Shown piece by piece: positions 48,601 through 57,600 of a stretch of DNA of 64,000 nucleotides. Position numbers and translations under genes: made by a program. Every line of letters starts with the position of its first letter. Position 1 is the first letter of the stretch. Source of the DNA: Serripes groenlandicus (taxonomy: Eukaryota; Mollusca; Bivalvia; Cardiida; Cardiidae); the NCBI GenBank assembly GCA_031761405.1, contig JASEVX010000013.1, forward strand, positions 36,763,033 through 36,827,032. The letters are read 5' to 3'. A model generated the notes under the pieces. The model saw only the letters and a program-made list of their open reading frames with translations. It made no database searches and was not told the DNA's origin.

Positions 48601-51600
48601 TGCTTGGAAAGACTGTGAAAGCCAGATTATACACGGCTATCAACAGTTCAACAGTTAAAACGGCCATCGTGATATGACTGAAGAATTGTTGAAACAGCGT
48701 GTAAACCCCAATCAATTAGTCAACATACATTTCAGGTGTTTCGAAGGTTCAAGCGACTAGAGATAGGGGCACACGAGGTAGTACGTCTAGCTCATTTCTA
48801 AGGCCAGTTATGGACAGACGCAATCTTCACATATCAATATACTCCCATGTACATAAGGTAACTATTTCGAGGGCTTAGCGTATATATAAGCGTCAACTCG
48901 TTTTTCTTTGTAAACAATGGAAATGTAGGTGTCATTGCTCGTTCTGAGCAATGGCACCTACATTTGCATTGTTTACAAAGGGGTCAAAATTGCTCAGATG
49001 AGTAATCAGTATTGCTGCTGTGCTGCTTCTTGATGTGATTGTATAACTATCATCAGTTTTTGTCATAATAAACAAGTAAGTAATCAAAGCGCCGATGGCA
49101 CTGTAGTGGCGATCGTATAGAAAATCTTGCAAAGTAACAAGCAGTATCTCGGTGTAGGCTTTGCGATTTTCAATAATAGTGCACTTTGGTGGGTAAATTT
49201 GAGAAAAGCTGCATCTTTTGACAGTATAATAATGTTAGTTTGCCAGAATGTGTCTTGGTGATTTTTAAGTTACGTTCTAAAATTGGTCATGATGTGCTCA
49301 AAATTAGGCCATTCCAAATTTAAGAAAAATCTAGTTGGTAATCGATAGAATACCGTTTTAGCTCATTAGAATGTCTTGGTTATTTGTAATCAAAATTGTT
49401 TGGGTTATCATATGTTCATCACCAAGTCGCTAGGCCATATTAAGATAAAATATTTTGTACACTTTAGAAATGACTAAATTATCATAGAAAGGAGAGAAAA
49501 CAATATCCATTAGTTTGCTGTTTTTTCAATGATGTCCAATATTGAACAGGTCTGTTTAATTTAGTTCCTTCATATTGAGGGTTCTCCCTAGAAAAGTTAA
49601 ACTGCTTTGAAAAAAAATGAGAGCATAAACAAACACAAAAAACCCTCATAAAGCATAATTTCTCTATTTGCCAGACGGTTCAATTGATACAAATGTAGGC
49701 ATATATGATAATGCTCGATCTCCAACTAAATTAGACTACACGTTCAGCATTGATTAATAATTGACTCTAGAACGTACAGAGGGTTGCGCTCGAACGTGTA
49801 TTACTTGTGTCCGCCCTGACATCGTATCCTAACCAGTCTTATCATCTAGACTCTTTAACATATTGCAACAACTACAAAATAAAGCGTTTATATTATTGAG
49901 ATTTAGGAACAATCGATAACCAGTCTTGCGAGCTATTTATAGAACCTTTCGGAATTTCCAGCCGCCTTCTACTGCGTCATTGAGGTTCCTTGCAATGCAG
50001 ATAGAACGCGCTATGCTATTTATTATCTGCCCAAACATGGAGAAACATAATATTTACAAATTTAACGCTATGTAGATATTATCTCGATAAATCTCAAATC
50101 TTAGTGTCAATCCGGTACCAAAGTATCACTGACATGATTATTATTAATCGTGTCTCTGCATCACTGATGGAACTACATATTTGGCGGTTTAACGGATGTA
50201 GGTTAATTGGTTTGCAGTAGTGAATAAAAAGTCAACGGGCTGTTCAAAACTGACTATGTCAATGTTTTCGTTGTTCTTGTTTCTGTTAGCATGGTGGCGA
50301 TTGTCAAACCAATCGCCACAAAAAAACGAATTACGGCGCTGAATATATGTAAATAATTAAGCATAAATAAAGGGATTACTCGAATGTATCTATTACTGGA
50401 AGTAATTTATATGTCGTTTTCTACTTCGAGTTTTTCGTATTATCATTTATAATTGATTGATTGATTGGAGTCTTTCACCTCACCGCTTTCAACATTTGTT
50501 CAGTTATATCACGGTGTTTCCTGGGTATGTTACCAGTACTACTAGTCCATTTATCCTGACATGAATGCTAGCCCCGCAACCCTGAGCGCCTATGAGGGCA
50601 GCCACTACTTCTATTTTTTAATATCTTTGGTGTGACCCGGTCGGGGATCGAACTCGCTACCAGAGGCGAACGTTCTACAACTACACCACAACAACTGTTT
50701 TGATACTAACTCTGTCAATGCAGTCAAACTTGTGTTAGGGGTCACCTCTGTTTAGCAGTCAACTTGTATTAAGCAGCCTCTTGAAGATTTACCGAAACAA
50801 CATAAATTTTACTTCTTTATTTGACTTGTATAAGGCAACCACCTGTGTGCAGAAGTCAAAGTTTGACTCTCCCCTGGGTGACTGCCTAAGACAAGTGTGA
50901 CTGTATATAAGAGTCGCAACAGCCAATTTGGGGTCATGTAAAGGTAAAGTGGTGTAAGACTAGTCATAAGATCTACTACATACATGTACCATGTAGACGG
51001 ACGATAATATGGCTCAAGGTCCAACTCCACCAACTTTACTTAGCGCTTATTAATTCTTAAATACTTAATAGCATATTTCATCATTTTTGTTTCAATTATA
51101 AAATTGCCAAACTATTTCAGTTCTTAACAAGTATTGTTATAGAGCAAGGAAACGATTTATGTCAACTTAGTCATTTAATTTATTCACAAATATAATGAAA
51201 TATGCTTTTAATTATGTAATGTTTACTTAGCGCTAAGTTAAGGTTGGTGGAATTCGACCCTGTTGAGACACTGTGGATGCTGCGAGTCTTCACTGAACGC
51301 AGATACTTTCCGAACCTCAACTCGCAAGTCTTAATTAAACTATGTACCTCTGTGTATCAAATTTACTTTAAAAATGGTAGTAATGACTTTCCCACCTTGG
51401 CGCTCATAATTGTTGGGTGAATATTACAACTAATTGGCTGGTGTCAGGATACATGGACCATAAGTTATTGTAACTTATTATTGAAGGCGACGCATTAAAC
51501 CATACAAACAAACAAATAAATAAACAAATCATCTTTCTTTATTTTAACAGATTCTGTTTAAACACAACGTAGCGATCGGCGTTGAGATGATAAAACATCA

Positions 51601-54600
51601 GCAGACACGTGTTATCATGGCGCGAAAGGAGGTTATACTCAGTGCTGGGGCTGTTGGTTCCCCACATATTCTCATGTTGTCTGGGATTGGTCCGGGAAAC
51701 CATTTACACAGCCATGGGGTAAGTATTCTAGAGGTCACATTACACCAATTTGTAAATGGCCAAAGGCTAAATGCTTTCCCGAACAAACGAAAGTCAATAA
51801 AGTATTGACACTTGAAACTTGAAACCAATTAAATTCCTTCTTTGTTGCCATGTAAATCAACCAGTTTCAACCCTCAATTATCACTCTTTCTTAACGTTTA
51901 ACATGTATAATACCTGCTGCATCATTGAGCAGTTCTGATATTCACAAAAGTCCAAAGAAAATGGGCGGTATTATGCAAGAAAGAACTCAACCCGCGAAGA
52001 TGGTTACCGTCAATGAAATCACAATCGGGCTAGGCCAAAATGGGTTGTTAACATAGTCTATTTTCACTTTTACACAAGTCTAATTACCAAAATTATCAGA
52101 CCATGCAGTTCAAGCGCATCTTATACATAATCACAATGAGTTTAAACTCATTATAATATATTCAATTCATTCTGATGAAAGTATAGATCTACTCTCATGC
52201 TCTTTTAGAGACTATTCTGGCTGTACATCAGCATGACCGCGGATGTATTTGGCGTAATTTGACCTATAAACGGTATATTTTAATTATAAATACCTTGATG
52301 ATTTCACTGTTTCAAACAGTAAGCTTTATCAAGGAATAGTTCTTCTGTTTAAATCACAAAACGGAACTACATTTTTACCCGTGTGCGAACCCTTGCCACA
52401 TATTTCTAATACAACTCGATCTTGTGTAAAAGTGTTAGCATTTTATTTTTAAAGTTGAGCCCAGGCATGGGAAAATGTACCAGTTGGCCTTTGTGAACAG
52501 GTCAGATACAGATCTACACTGTGCACGTGTTACCTACACAACTTGTGTAGATTATGATAAGATGGACAAGATGATCTGAACCAAATACGGTACCAAATAT
52601 GGCGATGGTACGTCGCTGAAAAATGATGCACGAAGTCATTTAAAAATGCTAAAATTACTTCATTACAAATGTTGTAGACACGCCAATCATAAATTATATT
52701 GTATGTGTAATTTATGTTATTTCTTTATTAAGAATATAGAATTGTGTACATTTTGCCATTATGCAGTCTTAAAAGTTATACATGGCATATACTAAAAGGA
52801 AAATTATGTTGCAGTAGCGATACAAGGCGTGGATAGTTGATATATCGCGAGACCGAAAGTTGAGCGGGATGTCAAATTGTCCACGCCCCGAGTAGACAAT
52901 ACAAAGCCATATCTCGCTATATTCCCTTCTGTTTAATATAACTGCGGCAAAACACGTATTCGTGACTTGCAAGAATAAGACCGACGGGAGCAAATAAGCT
53001 TTATTCGCAGAACAAACCAAACATTATTGGTTTAGTTTTCATTACTATATAGAGCTCTGATTATTTAAATTTGTACAATATTCTAAAATTAGAGGACACT
53101 TCCAAAATAAGGTGTATATTGTATACGTAACTCACATAACTTGTCGTAAAAAGGGTTATGTATTGTGGGCCGGAGGCCTTTATTTACAAAATAAAACTTT
53201 GTATCTTGTATCTTGTATTAGGTCTGTGTTTTTCTAAAATCCTAATTTGGCACTCAAACCCTATGTTGTGGGTACTCAAAAGAATCGTCTCAATGAGACA
53301 ATTATTTTACGTACATATGGTTTGGTTGAGTCATAAGGGAGATAATATTGGGATATTACCGGTTTAATTATAGATCGACGTGATATCAGATCTACCAGTG
53401 GGAAGTAGTCTTCAAGACCATTTATTGCTGCCTGTATCGACCTATGCAAATATTAACGACCTGATGACAACTTTAAACGTAATGCGTCCTTCGAACATTT
53501 GGAAGTACCTTTACTCCGGGACAGGTAAGCTGATATATGAAATAGAGGATATTGCCAAGGCATATCATCTTATTTAATAAACTCGTTTATTAAAAGTGAT
53601 ATAAAATAAACAAGAGGTAATTTATGAGTCGTATTTCGAAACAAATGTACATCAAATTTACCGGTTTTGGCGCCAAAGTGAGTAACGTTATATATCGTCA
53701 AACTGATAAAGAGACGTCATTCTCTTAGTTTGGTTTCCGCGTTGTAACAAAGACTTAAGCGTCAGACTGGAAACCAACCTAGAAGGAATTTTGACACGCC
53801 CAGAGAGTGCTGTATGTGATAAAAATTGGATCTGAAATATTGTATTAATGTTGTACGCCTAGAGCTTATTATCATCTTTGCGAAGTGGAACGGAAGAGTA
53901 CGACTATGTTCGAATATTTACGGAGATTGTCCAAGTCAGTTTAAATGAGTATTTGCCATTGTGAAACAAATCATCATGCCTGATTTTACCATTATCTTCT
54001 CATATTCCATGATATATTTTACAAACAAAAAAATAAGTTTGCGAATATTCCCGGAAAATTGCGTCTAAAAATAAATGGTAAACAAAGAAGTCGCGTGACA
54101 AATGCAGTGGCGGATTGACCGGGGGAGGGGCACCCCCCCCCCCCCCCCCCCCTCCTTCCGACTATCACAGCTCCACTATTATTATTTTTATTGGGTTTTT
54201 TTGCTTTTTTTATAATATCCAAAGAAACCCATCACATGTCGATGCAATTTATTTATTTTTCTAATATATAAACTTAATAATAATAAAATTAATGATTAAT
54301 CTCGAGTCCGTTTCAAGTCCTGGTCATGTTACCAATACTGAAACAGAAGGCGTTCCAGGAAGATGCGGCTGTTGGTGAATCCGTCGGCATAGTACCTACT
54401 TTACCGGTTTATGTAGCCGACAGACGCGCCGTTACAACAACCCCAATGATACTCCGGAGGAATATTATAAGCCTGTTATAACTATCCCATTCTTGAATCA
54501 TCTGCTCCAAGAATTCCTCAAACGATTTACCTGACTTCAGCAGCGGGCTTCTACGACATTATTACTGTTCCTACCAGTTGCTATAGCACTTAACAACGAC

Positions 54601-57600
54601 ACGGTAGACTTTATCAGGGAAGACCTGCCATCGGACATTACCCTCCAGATGTAAGTCGAGTGCTGGAGGAATAAATTGGATGGTGTATCAACCTTATCTT
54701 ACCAAACAGTCAACCATTGATGTCTTCATTAAGGAATGTGATCCGAATGTCCACACAATTCGTTGGATAGCGATCGCATTGTGACTTGCGAGTTTGAAGA
54801 AAGAATTTGAACTATTTGCCTCGTGAAGTTCGACTGAAGATCATCAATGGCGAAAAGATGGTTACAGGAATGTGCCTTATGTCTGCACATAGAGATATAG
54901 ATATCAACCTTTATGTTTTCAAAAGTCTACTGCTGCAGATATATATTGTTTTCAAAAGCAATTACCTTGCGATAGGTTTGTGAGTAGTTTCCGGCGGATT
55001 TCTAGGCATTTCTGGCTGGAACCTTCGGGACTTTTAAGTTACTTTTAACTCGGACTTTAAACCTCATCGCAAACTGATCGCACATTAATGATGCCATGCA
55101 GATGTCCGGCCGGTCATCACACATGTCGGATGTGCGGCGGGCCAAATTGTGGACTACCCAGACAATCCAGACGCCGTTTAGAGCCCGGCCAGATATCGGG
55201 CAGACATTGACCGGGGACAGGCCGGCGTTAGCCGACCACCCACTGTGGCTCGCAGGTTATAAAAGCCGGCTCATCGCATCATTCATCAGATTATCCAGTC
55301 GTGCTCTTCACAAAAAGGTTACAAGTTAACACACAGTTTATCTCAAAAGTGTCAGAGTAACAGTACTACAAAATGCCGTAGAAAAGAAGGGAGGACTGAG
55401 GGAGAAAGAGGGCAGTACCCACAGTAGAGGGAGAGTGGCAGTGAAGTGAATGAGACCATGCCTCTCCTCTTTAGCCACCAATGCACCAAATTTTCCTTTG
55501 ATTCTTCATATCTTAAATGTTCTTACTTGTGAGGTCTTGTATTCAGGTGAGCTATATAGTGCCATCAAGGTCCTTCTATTTTCAAATTGGCAGTTTCATA
55601 ATATTAACTATTTTTGATCTTTCAACTTCTTAACAATAAATACATAAACATAAGCTGCAATTGTTATTTCCTTTCACATGTTCCCAACTTCTCCAACGTT
55701 CATGCAGCCCCCAGGCCGTCAACACTTTCAGTGCTTTGATTTATTTTGTATCGGACCAAAAAGCAAATATGGGTCAAATCTGGCCGACAAGGAAGTTGGA
55801 ACCCTTGTCAATATATACTATATTTTTTAATCAGCTAGCCAGGTCCCTATGTATATACACGTATCAAAACCGTATATCTTAACTAGCCATATCTTTACAT
55901 TTATGTTGGTTTTTCTTGGAGAATGGCTCATACTTTTTTTCCTCTTATTATCTGTTCTAAATTATAGGTTGGTTTGGAAATACCGGTACAATAACTGATC
56001 TTGGATTTTTCCAGCTGGACGAAGTCATGCGGAAGATAATACCAGGTCTACCAGACATACAATTCCATCTGAGGGCAGGTTTATTTGAGGAGACACTAGA
56101 CGAATTTCTTACTTTATATCCATCAAAACCTGATGTAGGTTTTCACACTTCATGATTAATAGAGTCAAGTGAGGTGGCATTTCCTTCAAAATCACACTAA
56201 ATCGGTAGATTGTTTGGTGTTAAAGCCGCGTTCACCAATTGTTCAGTTATGTCACGGCGTTTCCTGGTTAGGTTACCAGTAAACTGGTCCATTTATTCTG
56301 ACACCAGCCAGTCAGTCAGTCGTAATGCCAACTCCGCAACCCTGAGCGCTAAGGAGGGCAGCCATTACTTCCATTTTTAAAGTCTTAAAATCACACTGAA
56401 ATACTTCGTTGTACGTAAATTGGATATGACGTAACCGCATAAACTTTCGTTTCTAGTAGACCCTGACACTTTATTAAAATACTCAAGAGTACGTTCGGTG
56501 GGTTTTGTGTCTTTTTGTTTTGCCTAAAAGAATCACTCGATAAATACCACATTCGGTTCTAAATATTCGGATCACTCGACAATCACAGCTAAAACCAGAC
56601 ATAATCTTGGTTCGCTCGAATATAAACTTGATGCCTCATATTGCCGTTTGCGTAACCAATCAATGTGTCGCCTACACAATCGTTATGTATAAAACGTGAG
56701 AAATAACCAATATATATAAAACTAGATATGTGGCGGCTAGTTTCGAGTGTAACCAGGGACGTAGATCTTATATACGTCCCTGGTGTAACTATCATATAAA
56801 ATCGAGCGATTGTTGTATCGTGTGATTTCGTTGGACAAATAAACGAGCACCTGCTAATGACTATTTAAATGTATATTGTCAACTTGAGAAGACCGTTTAT
56901 GCGGTGTCGTCAGATCCAATATACGTATAGCGGAATGGCTCAGATCTAACTTCTGACAAAAACTGAAAGTATAGTTCAACAGATATTACTGCTTACCATG
57001 TCATGCGATTGTGCAACGGTGATGCAACATATTATCACCTGTATATATGCTGTTTTATGTAACATTCAAAACTGTTTAAGTCATATTACGATGTGTCCTG
57101 GGTAATTTACCAGTTCTACCCGAACACGGCTTTTCTTAGGAAGCTACCAGTGGTACTGGTCTTTTTATTCTGACACCAGCGTCTCGGTCGTAATGCTAAC
57201 CAAATTGAAAGTAAATCCCAAACTATTATATGTACGGTCAAACCTGTGCTGAATACCACATTTGTTAAGCAACTTGCTGTCTATAGCAACCACACTTTAT
57301 TTTTAAATACCTCACACGTGACGGACGCTCTTTCATTACACAACCGAGATGTTCGCTTAAAATATCTTTTACAATGGTATCATTTGTTTTTCTGTTTGGC
57401 GCTCAGGATTGTGGGGTTAGCATTGCGCGGGTTCCGCTGGTGTCAGGATAAATGGAACAGTAGTAAGTTGGTAGCTTACATAGGACAACTCGTGAAATAA
57501 ATGTAAAAATGTTGAAAGCGTCTTAAAATGATAAATGTTTTTTTCATTGTAATTATATAAAATGGCTACCAAATTGATACGGTATGTGACATGTCCTTGT

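Noticed and set aside
48440..48715. Minus-strand frame of 91 residues before GMC exon 5
   Set aside because: It lies entirely in a SINE.
57246..57500. Frame of 84 residues with a hydrophobic stretch
   Set aside because: Made of a MITE fragment joined to a SINE B fragment. Not a GMC exon.
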